DNA of 6,971 nt from JAKFWI01 sp050246435 (GCA_050246435.1 JBFWWB010000132.1:1-6971); one strand, 5' to 3'; shown: positions 1-6,404, counted from the stretch's first letter. Made by a program: numbers and translations. The notes: a model not told the origin generated them from the sequence alone.

Positions 1-694
1 CGCCGAGATCGACGTCCTTCATGAAGTGCCTGAAGAAGCGCTCGTGGGTGAAGGCGGCGTGGTAGCCGTCCATGCTGTTTTCGACGAGCAGCTTCCAATT
101 CGCCCGCATCGAATACTTGAACTGACCCTCGACGAATTCGACGTCGCCGATATCCATCGTGTTGTCGATTACCTGGAGCGCATCGCCCATATAATCGTGG
201 AAGCTCTCGATCTCCGGGTCATACGAGATGAAGATCAGCCCGCGGTGGTTATGCATCCGCGGCGCCGGCTCCAGGCCCAGCGCTTCACGGTCGAAGGCGT
301 CGCTGTAGGCTTCCTCGCCCGGGATGCCCTTGAGCTCGCCCCGCGTGTTGAAAATCCAGCCGTGGTAGAAGCAACGGAACACTTCCGCGCCCGAACCTTT
401 GGCTTCGCGGCACACCAGGTTGCCGCGGTGGCGGCAGGTGTTCAGCATGGCGCGGACCTGGCCATCGTCGCCCGTGGCGAGGATCAGCGGGCGGCCGCCA
501 ACATTGCGGGTGATGAAATCGCCGGGGTTCGGGAATTCCGAAACGTGGCCCGCGAACAGCCAGGATTTGTCGAAGATGAGCCGGCGCTCCATCTCCAGGA
601 TATCCCGATCGACGAAGGCGCTGCGATGGATACGGAAAATCCCCGCTTCGCGATCATCCAGCACGAGCCCTTGCGCGTTGGCGCCTTGCCGCAT
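1..694 (-). CDS. Rieske aromatic-ring-hydroxylating oxygenase, alpha subunit (3' end cut by window)
   Basis: Terminal oxygenase subunit that would insert oxygen into an aromatic or other organic substrate, using electrons passed from a reductase or ferredoxin. The 231 visible residues include a full Rieske [2Fe-2S] site, C-R-H at 87-89 and C-F-Y-H at 108-111 (ligands C87, H89, C108, H111), followed by G-W. The start of the catalytic domain shows E-N-S-M-D-G-Y-H at 205-212 and H217, giving the D-x2-H-x4-H pattern (D209, H212, H217) that bridges and binds the mononuclear iron. Full-length family members have roughly 400-450 residues, so about half to two fifths, including the last carboxylate iron ligand, lies outside. 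ATG at 694 is chosen because GGGAGG (complement of 700-705) sits 5 bases upstream. The substrate cannot be told from this part. No reductase or ferredoxin partner is visible in the window. The family is clear, the substrate class is not. Confidence 0.95.
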   Translation of the reverse strand, partial: MRQGANAQGLVLDDREAGIFRIHRSAFVDRDILEMERRLIFDKSWLFAGHVSEFPNPGDFITRNVGGRPLILATGDDGQVRAMLNTCRHRGNLVCREAKGSGAEVFRCFYHGWIFNTRGELKGIPGEEAYSDAFDREALGLEPAPRMHNHRGLIFISYDPEIESFHDYMGDALQVIDNTMDIGDVEFVEGQFKYSMRANWKLLVENSMDGYHAAFTHERFFRHFMKDVDLG

Positions 695-721
695 GGTTTC
701 CTCCCTCGCCGGATTCCCAGC

Positions 722-734
722 TTGGTCAGACCAA
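722..734. promoter_or_regulatory. Candidate GntR/FadR-PdhR-type operator
   Basis: Perfect inverted repeat TTGGTC-A-GACCAA, 6-bp arms around a single central base. It fits the TTGGT-N3-ACCAA consensus known for FCD-class GntR regulators such as PdhR and LldR and shares the TGGTC-N-GACCA core of FadR sites. It lies 28-40 bases upstream of the Rieske oxygenase start codon and covers the place where the -10 of the candidate promoter would be, a position expected for repression. Symmetry and position are seen directly. The regulator class is inferred from consensus similarity, and no GntR gene is in the window. Confidence 0.5.
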
Positions 735-759
735 TCCCGCGAAGCGGTCTTGGTGTCAA
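731..759 (-). promoter_or_regulatory. Candidate promoter of the Rieske oxygenase gene
   Basis: On the minus strand a perfect TTGACA -35 hexamer (complement of 754-759) is followed after 17 bases by GATTGG (complement of 731-736) as the only available -10. The -10 is poor, matching TATAAT at two positions, so the promoter may need an activator or the true -10 may lie elsewhere. The -10 overlaps the inverted repeat at 722-734. Confidence 0.35.
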
Positions 760-796
760 GCGCGCGTCCGGCGCACTCGCACCTGGCCGCACGTCT

Positions 797-828
797 TATT
801 CACTAAAAAATCCAATCATTAAAAACGA
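797..828. other. AT-rich tract between the oxidoreductase stop and the Rieske leader
   Basis: About four fifths of these bases are A or T, with two A runs (805-810, 820-825), in a window that is otherwise strongly GC-rich. It follows the stop codon of the flavodoxin-like gene directly and lies about 40 bases upstream of the TTGACA of the candidate Rieske promoter. I see no GC-rich stem before the T-rich (minus-strand) stretch, so it is not a convincing intrinsic terminator. It could be an upstream promoter element or a site for a nucleoid protein. Confidence 0.3.
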
Positions 829-1434
829 TCACGCGAAGTTGGCGCGCACCACTTCGCGCACCCCGGCGAGATGTGCCGCAAGCCGGGTACGCGGAGCGCT
901 CGGCGTCACCGCGCCGAAATGGCGGTGTTCCAGCGCGGTCATCCCGCAAACGCCGGCGACGTGGCGATCGAAGAGCGTGCGCAGCGCCTCCCACGCGCCT
1001 TCCGCGCGCAGCCATTCCTCGGGGGCGCCGGAGGAGGAAAAGCTGATCAGCCGCCTGCCCGGCAGCAGGCGCTGGTTTTCACCGCCGCGCTGCGGCCCGT
1101 AGCCGAAGCCCATGCCGAACACGCGCTGCACATAGCCGACGAGGATCGCCGGCGGCGCATTGAACCAGAGCGGATAGATGAAAGCGAACACGTCGGCGTC
1201 CGCCAGCAGCGCGCGTTCGGCGGCGATCTCCGGCGGCGCGGAGGCTAGTTCGCCACCGGGGATCTCCCCCGCGCTGAGGCGCGGATCGAAGCCCACAGCG
1301 TAGAGATCGCGTGTCATCACCGAATGGCCGAGCGCTTCGGCGGCCTTGCGATAGGCTGCCGCCACGGCGGCGTTGAAGCTCTGCGGGTTTGGATGCGCCA
1401 GGATCACCACATGGCGGAGCGGCTCGGCCGTCAT
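829..1434 (-). CDS. Flavodoxin-fold NAD(P)H oxidoreductase (NQO/MdaB/KefF-like)
   Basis: Predicted soluble FMN- or FAD-binding enzyme of the Flavodoxin_2 family, which reduces quinones or related acceptors by two electrons with NAD(P)H. The 201-residue protein opens with a beta strand leading to H-P-N-P-Q-S-F-N (14-21), the phosphate-binding loop typical of this family. Y-P-L-W-F-N-A-P-P-A (87-96) is the second hallmark, and S-F-S-S-S-G-A-P (131-138) fits the third flavin-contacting loop. Length is normal for the family. ATG at 1434 is preferred, 2 bases after the stop of the upstream host-attachment gene and with a weak GGCGAG five bases upstream. A GTG at 1440 in frame would add two residues and give a 4-base GTGA overlap, also a common coupling arrangement. 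Either way the two genes look translationally coupled. The physiological acceptor is unknown. Confidence 0.9.
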   Translation of the reverse strand: MTAEPLRHVVILAHPNPQSFNAAVAAAYRKAAEALGHSVMTRDLYAVGFDPRLSAGEIPGGELASAPPEIAAERALLADADVFAFIYPLWFNAPPAILVGYVQRVFGMGFGYGPQRGGENQRLLPGRRLISFSSSGAPEEWLRAEGAWEALRTLFDRHVAGVCGMTALEHRHFGAVTPSAPRTRLAAHLAGVREVVRANFA

Positions 1435-1436
1435 CG

Positions 1437-1883
1437 TCACTCGCCGTGGCGCAGATGCGCTAGCCGCGCAGCGACGGCTTCCGGCGTTTCGCGCGTCACA
1501 TCGAGGGCGGCCTCACCGGCGATGCGCCCGCGCGCCGGGCCCGAAAGCGCGTTGCGCAGCACGCCCAGCGCCCGTGGCGGCGCGAACAGCACCAATTCCT
1601 CGTACGCTCCTTTCGCCGCACCATCGTCGAGAAAGGCCGCCAGGCGCTGCAGGAACGCGCGCTCACCCGCCTCGTGGGGCGCGATCCGCGGCTCCACGGC
1701 GTGGCGCGCCGGCCCGGCGCTTTCCTGCACGCGCGCCGGGCGGTCGCGCGGAGCGGCGTCGGCGTCACGATCATGCGCGAACGCGGCGCGTTCGGCCAGG
1801 GCGACCCCGCGTCGGCGCTCCTCCAGCACGCGGGCGCGCCCGCCGTCCGCCGTTACGATCCAGGTGCAGCCTTCGCCATGCAT
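1437..1883 (-). CDS. Host-attachment family protein (AtsE/Rht-type)
   Basis: A 148-residue member of the family annotated 'protein required for attachment to host cells', named after plant-associated alphaproteobacteria; its biochemical role is poorly known. Visible hallmarks are the N-terminal strand T-W-I-V-T-A-D-G-G-R-A-R (7-18), the middle motif around E-S-A-G-P-A-R-H-A-V-E-P (54-65), then H70-E71, and the C-terminal block L-V-L-F-A-P-P-R (97-104) followed by L-G-V-L-R-N-A-L-S (106-114) and a final alpha helix. Order and spacing match the usual 140-160-residue protein. ATG at 1883 is chosen because GGAGG (complement of 1892-1896) lies 8 bases upstream and the family motif begins six residues in. 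The frame stays open far upstream to 3122, but that stretch is antisense to the amidohydrolase and resembles nothing. It is first gene of an apparent operon with the flavodoxin-like enzyme. No signal peptide or membrane segment is seen. Confidence 0.88.
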   Translation of the reverse strand: MHGEGCTWIVTADGGRARVLEERRRGVALAERAAFAHDRDADAAPRDRPARVQESAGPARHAVEPRIAPHEAGERAFLQRLAAFLDDGAAKGAYEELVLFAPPRALGVLRNALSGPARGRIAGEAALDVTRETPEAVAARLAHLRHGE

Positions 1884-1934
1884 GTCGCGAGCCTCCGTGG
1901 CGGCGCATCCTGGCTCGGAATAGGCGCTGCCGGC

Positions 1935-1948
1935 TTGACCAAGATCAA
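1935..1948. promoter_or_regulatory. Candidate FNR/FixK-type box in the divergent region
   Basis: TTGAC-CAAG-ATCAA on the plus strand, TTGAT-CTTG-GTCAA on the minus strand, matches the relaxed FNR/FixK consensus TTGAY-N4-RTCAA at every fixed position. It lies between the divergent host-attachment gene and amidohydrolase gene. If it activated the host-attachment gene in class II geometry (centre at -41.5), the start of transcription would be near 1900, leaving 17 leader bases that contain the GGAGG, with a poor -10 CAGGAT (complement of 1907-1912). For the amidohydrolase the best promoter-like pair is weak: TTGCGC (1962-1967) and AATGAT (1984-1989). The match is seen in the sequence; regulator and target are inference. 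Confidence 0.4.
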
Positions 1949-2018
1949 ACCGCCAGCGCGCTTGCGCGAAGGCACGCGCTCTGAATGATGCGCGAAACAG
2001 AGGCTTGCGGAGGATGGG

Positions 2019-3317
2019 ATGAGTGCATGGCCCGATGCGCCGCGCGGCGGCGGCTTCGTGCTGCGCGATGCGAGTGCGCCCGCGGCCCTCTGGCCCGGCG
2101 CGCTCGCCGGCGCCGACATCGTACGCGTGGATATCGCCGTCGCCGATGGCGCGATCCGCTTCGTCGCGCCTGCGGGCGCCGGCATCGCTGCGGATTGGGC
2201 GAGCTTTCCGATGGCGGGCGGCATGGTTTGGCCCTGCTTCGTCGACGCGCACGCGCATCTGGAATGCACGCAGACCTGGGCGCGCACGCCCAACCCGGAC
2301 GGCAGCTTTCCCGGCGCGCTCGGCGCCTATCTGCAGGACCGCGAACGGTGGACCCCGCAGGAGGTGCGCGCGCGCATGGAGTTCGCCTTGGCCTGCGCCT
2401 ACGCCCACGGCACGCGCGCGATCCGCACGCATCTGGCGCCGAGGCACGATACGCTGGAGCTCTATTGGGAAGTCTTCCGCGATGCGCGCGCCGCGTGGGC
2501 CGGGCGTGTCGACCTGCAAGGCGCAGCGCTTGTCTCGCCCGACGATGTCGCGAGCGACGCAGCTCTCGCGCGCATCTGCGCCGTGCTGCGGGAAAGCGGC
2601 GGCGTGCTCGGCGCGTTCGCGACGGCGGCGCCGGATGTCGAGGCCTCGCTTGCGCGCGTGTTCGACGCCGCCGAGCGCTACGGCCTGGCGCTCGATTTCC
2701 ACGCCGACGAAACGTCCAACGCCGCCTCGCGGGGGCTTTCCCACATCGCCAGGCTGGCCATCGCGCGCCGCTTCGCGCGCCCGATCCTCGTGGGCCATTG
2801 CTGCAGCATCGCGCTGCAGCCGGCGGACGAGATCGACCGCACGCTCGATCTCGTCGCCGAAGCAGGGCTTTCCATCGTGAGTCTGCCGAGCTGCAATCTC
2901 TATCTGCAGGATCGCCAGCCCGCGCGCACGCCGCGCTGGCGCGGGGTGACCTTGCTGCATGAAATGCGCGCGCGCGGCGTCGCTGTGGCGATCGGCGGCG
3001 ACAATTGCCGCGACCCCTATTACGCCTATGGCGATTACGACATGCTGGAGGTGTTCCGCGACGCCGCGCGCATTGCGCACCTCGATCACCCGTTCGGCGA
3101 TTGGCCGCGCGCCGTGACACAAACGCCATCAACGATTGTCGGCGCGCCGCGCGCGGGATTCGCCGTGGGCGATCCGGCGGATTTCGTGCTCTTCCGCGCG
3201 CGCACGTTCAACGAATTGCTCGCCCGCCCGCAGGCCGATCGGCGCTTGATTCGAAGCGGCGCCTTCGTTGAACCCGCCCTGCCGGACTACGCCGCGCTGG
3301 ACGCGCTGACCGGCTGA
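2019..3317 (+). CDS. Cytosine-deaminase-like amidohydrolase
   Basis: Metal-dependent hydrolase of the amidohydrolase superfamily, CodA/cytosine deaminase branch, 432 residues and cytosolic (no signal peptide). Expected metal and catalytic positions are all visible: H78-A-H80 in F-V-D-A-H-A-H-L-E, H228 and E231 in H-A-D-E, H260 in G-H-C-C-S, and D328 in G-G-D-N-C-R-D-P. Q167 in V-D-L-Q lines up with the substrate-binding Gln of E. coli CodA. The residue after the metal Asp is N329, where E. coli CodA has a second Asp that contacts the pyrimidine, so another heterocycle or an N-acyl/imino substrate is possible. N-L-Y-L-Q-D-R (293-299) is also typical of this branch. ATG at 2019 is supported by GGAGG at 2009-2013, five bases upstream; the ATG at 2014 is out of frame and closes after one codon. 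Its stop abuts that of the convergent EamA gene. No cytosine permease is adjacent. Confidence 0.88.
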   Translation: MSAWPDAPRGGGFVLRDASAPAALWPGALAGADIVRVDIAVADGAIRFVAPAGAGIAADWASFPMAGGMVWPCFVDAHAHLECTQTWARTPNPDGSFPGALGAYLQDRERWTPQEVRARMEFALACAYAHGTRAIRTHLAPRHDTLELYWEVFRDARAAWAGRVDLQGAALVSPDDVASDAALARICAVLRESGGVLGAFATAAPDVEASLARVFDAAERYGLALDFHADETSNAASRGLSHIARLAIARRFARPILVGHCCSIALQPADEIDRTLDLVAEAGLSIVSLPSCNLYLQDRQPARTPRWRGVTLLHEMRARGVAVAIGGDNCRDPYYAYGDYDMLEVFRDAARIAHLDHPFGDWPRAVTQTPSTIVGAPRAGFAVGDPADFVLFRARTFNELLARPQADRRLIRSGAFVEPALPDYAALDALTG

Positions 3318-4379
3318 TCACGCAGGATGATCGTGGCGGTGATGCAGATCCGGAAAGTGCGGATGGCTGTGCGCCATGCGTTCATGGCGGTGGCGGTGCG
3401 CGTGCGGCTCACCGGGCGGCGCATCGTGCGCGTGCGCGTGCTGGTGATGGGCGTCATGCGTATGGGCGTGCTCATGCTCCAGCGGCTCATGCACGTGCGC
3501 ATGCTCGTGACGCTCCGCCAGGTGCAGATAGAGGCCGAACGCCATCAGGCCCGCTGCCGCCAAAAGCCGCCAGCTTGCCGGCTCAGCGAGCAGCACAACG
3601 CCAAGGGTCGCGCCGATGAAGGGCGCCGCGGAGAAATACGCGCCCGTGCGCGCCGCGCCGACGCGGCGCAGCGCCAGCACGAAGAACACCAGGCTGACGC
3701 CATAGCCGAGAAAGCCCACGCACCCGGCCGCAACCACGCTCGCCGACGCCGGGAGCGGCGCGCCCTGGCCAAGCGCGAGCGCGAAATTCACGCCGCCCGC
3801 AGCCAGTCCCTTCACCATCGCGATCTGCATCGGATCGGCGGCGGATACCTTCCGCGTCAAGTTATTGTCGATTCCCCACGCGACGCAGGCGCCGGCGATG
3901 GCCAGCGCGCCGAAGCTGAAGCCGGCGGCTTCCCCGCGCCAGGAAAGCAGCGCCGCGCCCGCCAGAATGGCGAACGCGCCGATCAGAATGCGCCGGTCGG
4001 CGTGCTCGCGGAACACAAGCCAGGCGATCGCCATCGTCGCCAAGCCTTCAAGATTGAGCAGCAGCGCCGCGCTGGACGCCGGCGTGCGCGTCAGGCCGAT
4101 CATCAGCAGCACCGGGCCGGCCACGCCGCCGGCGAGCACTGCGCCCGCAAGCCAGGGCAGATCGGGCCGGCGTAGCGGCGCTTCGCGCGGTGCGGCGGAG
4201 AACTGGCGCGCAAACGCCCGGCAAAGCAAAAGCCCGAAGCCGGAGCCCAGATATAACAACCCCGCCAGCAGCCATGGATCGATCACGCCAAGAAGCGCCT
4301 TGGCGAACGGCGTGCTCATGCCGAACAGCGCGGCGGCCGCAAGGCCGTAGGCTGCGCCGGCGAAGCGCTCCCGATTCAT
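3318..4379 (-). CDS. EamA/DMT-family transporter with histidine-rich C-terminal tail
   Basis: Inner-membrane transporter of the drug/metabolite superfamily, 353 residues. The first ~287 residues form two EamA repeats, about ten hydrophobic segments (first at roughly 8-29, last at roughly 267-287), with G-M-S-T-P-F-A-K (about 20-27) in the first segment. Residues 288-353 are an extra soluble tail with 24 histidines, many in H-x-H pairs. From memory, similar tails occur on other proteobacterial EamA proteins, so it is probably a family trait and not a local accident. ATG at 4379 follows the SDR stop by one base (TGA-G-ATG), a coupling arrangement, so this is the last gene of the MFS-SDR-EamA unit. 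DMT members export amino acids, metabolites or drugs; the tail suggests metal binding, sensing or metal export. The substrate cannot be assigned. Confidence 0.9.
   Translation of the reverse strand: MNRERFAGAAYGLAAAALFGMSTPFAKALLGVIDPWLLAGLLYLGSGFGLLLCRAFARQFSAAPREAPLRRPDLPWLAGAVLAGGVAGPVLLMIGLTRTPASSAALLLNLEGLATMAIAWLVFREHADRRILIGAFAILAGAALLSWRGEAAGFSFGALAIAGACVAWGIDNNLTRKVSAADPMQIAMVKGLAAGGVNFALALGQGAPLPASASVVAAGCVGFLGYGVSLVFFVLALRRVGAARTGAYFSAAPFIGATLGVVLLAEPASWRLLAAAGLMAFGLYLHLAERHEHAHVHEPLEHEHAHTHDAHHQHAHAHDAPPGEPHAHRHRHERMAHSHPHFPDLHHRHDHPA
3321..3518 (-). other. Region coding the histidine-rich tail (residues 288-353) of the EamA protein
   Basis: These 66 codons encode 24 His along with Glu, Asp, Ala and Pro, in alternating patterns such as H-E-H-A-H-V-H and H-R-H-R-H. 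The DNA is correspondingly repetitive in CAT/CAC codons, visible on the plus strand as GTG/ATG/GCG-rich sequence. There are no cysteines in it. The tail follows the last membrane segment directly and should be cytoplasmic if the protein has the usual ten segments with both ends inside. Confidence 0.85.
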
Positions 4380-4380
4380 C

Positions 4381-5067
4381 TCACCAGGCGATCGGCAGGC
4401 TGGCGTAGTTCGTGAACTGACCGTTGGCGGCCGGGGTCAGCGCGGCGATCTGCTTGCGCATGCCGGCGATGCTGTCTTCCGGGGCGACGGGCGCCGCGGC
4501 GCTGCCCATGTCGGTACGCACCCAGCCGGGGCACATGCTCACCACCGTGAAGCCCTTCTCGCCGAGATCGCGGCTCATCGTGCGCATCGCGCGATTGAGC
4601 GCAGCTTTCGACGAGGCGTAGGCGTAGCCGCCGGCGAGGTTTACGTCGTTCGAGCTGACGCGGCTGGAGATCATGATCACCTGCTTGCGCCCGCCGCGCT
4701 CGAGGTGCGGCAGCAGCGCCTCGGTGACGTGGATCGGGCCGATCAGATTGGTGACGAGCGTTTCGATCCAGGCCTTCTTGTCCGTCTCGCCCAGCTTTGC
4801 GCCGCCGCGCCCGCCGACTCCGGCATTGTTGATCAACACGTCGATCGGCTCATCCACGCGCTTGCCGAGGGCGGCGATCGAGGCGTCGTCCGTCACGTCG
4901 AGTTTCTGAAGCGCGATGTTCGCGTTGGCGCGCGCGAGGCCGGCCAGCGCCTCGCTGCCCTCAGGATCGCGCGCCGCGGCGATCACACGCCAGCCATCGG
5001 CCGCGTATTGGCGCACGAATTCCAGACCGATGCCGCGGCTGGCGCCGGTGACGAGCACTGTAGGCAT
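4381..5067 (-). CDS. Short-chain dehydrogenase/reductase (SDR), C-factor-like
   Basis: NAD(P)-dependent oxidoreductase with a Rossmann fold, 228 residues, normal to slightly short for a classical SDR and predicted cytosolic. The cofactor loop is T-G-A-S-R-G-I-G (7-14). R33 after the second beta strand suggests NADPH preference. D57-V58 follows the third strand, N80-N81-A-G (80-83) is the structural motif, N107 the active-site Asn, S134 or S135 the catalytic Ser, and Y150-A-S-S-K154 the catalytic Y-x3-K. P-G-W-V-R-T (180-185) is the usual post-catalytic loop. Overall it resembles the CsgA/C-factor and carbonyl-reductase type. ATG at 5067 is backed by GGGAGG (complement of 5074-5079) six bases upstream. 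It lies 17 bases after the MFS stop and one base before the EamA start, middle gene of the unit. The substrate is unknown; a ketone or aldehyde linked to the cargo of the flanking transporters is a reasonable guess. Confidence 0.95.
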   Translation of the reverse strand: MPTVLVTGASRGIGLEFVRQYAADGWRVIAAARDPEGSEALAGLARANANIALQKLDVTDDASIAALGKRVDEPIDVLINNAGVGGRGGAKLGETDKKAWIETLVTNLIGPIHVTEALLPHLERGGRKQVIMISSRVSSNDVNLAGGYAYASSKAALNRAMRTMSRDLGEKGFTVVSMCPGWVRTDMGSAAAPVAPEDSIAGMRKQIAALTPAANGQFTNYASLPIAW

Positions 5068-5084
5068 GAGCGACCTCCCTTAAT

Positions 5085-6404
5085 CTATTCGCCGATGGCG
5101 GGCGCGTAAGGCGCGGCGCCAGAAGTCTTCAGCCGCGCATTGGCGTAGCAATACGCCAGAAGACCCGCCGTCACGACCGTGAACAATATGAACGGGGCAT
5201 GGTGATGCGTCACATAGAGCAACACGAACAGCGGCGAGATGGCGAAGGAAGCCCCCACCATCATCATCAGCACGCTGGCCAGCATGGCTTGCGCGGCAGG
5301 CGTCGCCGCCAGCGAAGCGCCGGCGGTGAAGCCCGGCCGTAGGAACGCCATGCCTAGCGAAAAAAGGCCGAACCCCGCCACCAGCGGCCAGAACGAAGAC
5401 GACGCGACGATCACCGCCGAGCCCAGCGCCGAAAGCCCCGAGCCCCATCGCAGCAGATCCCGCGGGCGCATCGAGAAGGCGTGCACGAAGCCCCACTGGC
5501 CGATCACCGTGAGGATCGCTCCGATCATCAGCGCGCCGGAGATGTGCGGCAGCGCGGCGCGCGCCGGCAAGCCCACCTTGTCGATCACCACGAAGGCGAT
5601 CATCTGCGCCATGCCAGCTTGCAGCAGCGAGACAAGCGCCCCGAAGATCAGAAACGGGCGTAAGTCCTGGTCACGGATCACCGAGAGTAGAGACGTCTTC
5701 TCCTGCACGTGCGACGCATCGGCGGCCGGCGCTGGACGGACGCTTTCCGGCAGCCAGCGCGCCACCACGGCCAGCAGGCAGAAACCGGCGAGCGCAAAGA
5801 CGAACATCGGTGAAGCCAGACCCAGCGGCGGCCCCACCAGCAACGGCGCCGCGAGCGGACCTAGGATGCTGCCGAGGCCGAACGCCCCGGCCAAAGTTGA
5901 GATCGCGGAGGTGCGGTGCGCCGGGGAGGTGTTGTCGGCGATGTAGGCCTGCATCGCCGGCTGCGAAGCGCTGGACAGCGCGCCGTTGAGCCCGCGCGCG
6001 AGCAGGAACAACACGAACACCGTCATCGGCGCGAGCACGTGGCGCACGCCGACCGCGACGACCACGGCGCAGGCCAGCATCGAAATGGCGAAGCCGAACG
6101 TGCCGATCATGATCACGCGCTTGCGCCCGGTCGTGTCGGTCTGGTCCGCCCAAAATGGCGCACACACCACCGTGAGCGCAGCGGCGAGCGAGAACACCGC
6201 CGCAATCAACGGATCGGGCACGCCGATCTCGCGTCCGATCACCGGCAGCACCGAGAACAGACCCGCATTGCCCACCGCCACGGCGACGGAGGCTGCGCAC
6301 AGGATCGCCAGCGGGCCGAACGCCATGCGGCCGTCGGCGCGAGGCTCCGCCGCCAGCAGCGCGGACAAGGGTTGGAAACGGTTCACGGGAAATTCGCGCC
6401 GCAT
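5085..6404 (-). CDS. Major facilitator superfamily (MFS) transporter, DHA1/TetA-like
   Basis: Inner-membrane secondary transporter, 439 residues with about twelve hydrophobic segments, the usual MFS size. The loop after the second segment has W-A-D-Q-T-D-T-T-G-R-K-R (85-96), a recognisable but lengthened motif A (D, G93, R94, K95-R96 kept). A hydrophilic linker at about 220-240 separates the two six-segment halves. Proton-driven export of a drug-like or metabolite substrate is typical for this branch; the substrate is unknown. ATG at 6404 gives a 26-residue hydrophilic lead, but no clear ribosome site precedes it. In-frame alternatives are GTG (residue 8, 6383) and ATG (residue 27, 6326), which starts right at the first membrane segment. 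None has a convincing Shine-Dalgarno, so the start is uncertain. It is the first gene of the minus-strand unit with the SDR and EamA genes and is divergent from the SWEET gene. Confidence 0.92.
   Translation of the reverse strand: MRREFPVNRFQPLSALLAAEPRADGRMAFGPLAILCAASVAVAVGNAGLFSVLPVIGREIGVPDPLIAAVFSLAAALTVVCAPFWADQTDTTGRKRVIMIGTFGFAISMLACAVVVAVGVRHVLAPMTVFVLFLLARGLNGALSSASQPAMQAYIADNTSPAHRTSAISTLAGAFGLGSILGPLAAPLLVGPPLGLASPMFVFALAGFCLLAVVARWLPESVRPAPAADASHVQEKTSLLSVIRDQDLRPFLIFGALVSLLQAGMAQMIAFVVIDKVGLPARAALPHISGALMIGAILTVIGQWGFVHAFSMRPRDLLRWGSGLSALGSAVIVASSSFWPLVAGFGLFSLGMAFLRPGFTAGASLAATPAAQAMLASVLMMMVGASFAISPLFVLLYVTHHHAPFILFTVVTAGLLAYCYANARLKTSGAAPYAPAIGE

Noticed and set aside
797..831. 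Possible intrinsic terminator after the flavodoxin-like gene
   Set aside because: The minus strand has T runs but no GC-rich stem in front of them, only short AT pairings.
26..1102. A 358-codon plus-strand open frame opposite the Rieske and oxidoreductase genes
   Set aside because: It spans two recognisable minus-strand genes and the intergenic gap between them, has no family resemblance, and is a mirror of their codon pattern.
1955..1980. Inverted repeat AGCGCG ... CGCGCT in the leader region of the amidohydrolase
   Set aside because: Six GC-rich base pairs around a 14-base loop are expected by chance at this composition, and no riboswitch or attenuator pattern accompanies them.
1437..3122. 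A 561-codon open frame on the minus strand, running upstream of the host-attachment gene
   Set aside because: Only the last 148 codons look like a protein family and have a ribosome site. The rest is antisense to the amidohydrolase, Arg/Ala/Gly-rich, and explained by the scarcity of stop codons in GC-rich DNA.
3321..3518. Possible short tandem repeat or CRISPR-like array
   Set aside because: The repetitiveness follows from CAT/CAC histidine codons in the transporter tail; no fixed unit length or spacers.
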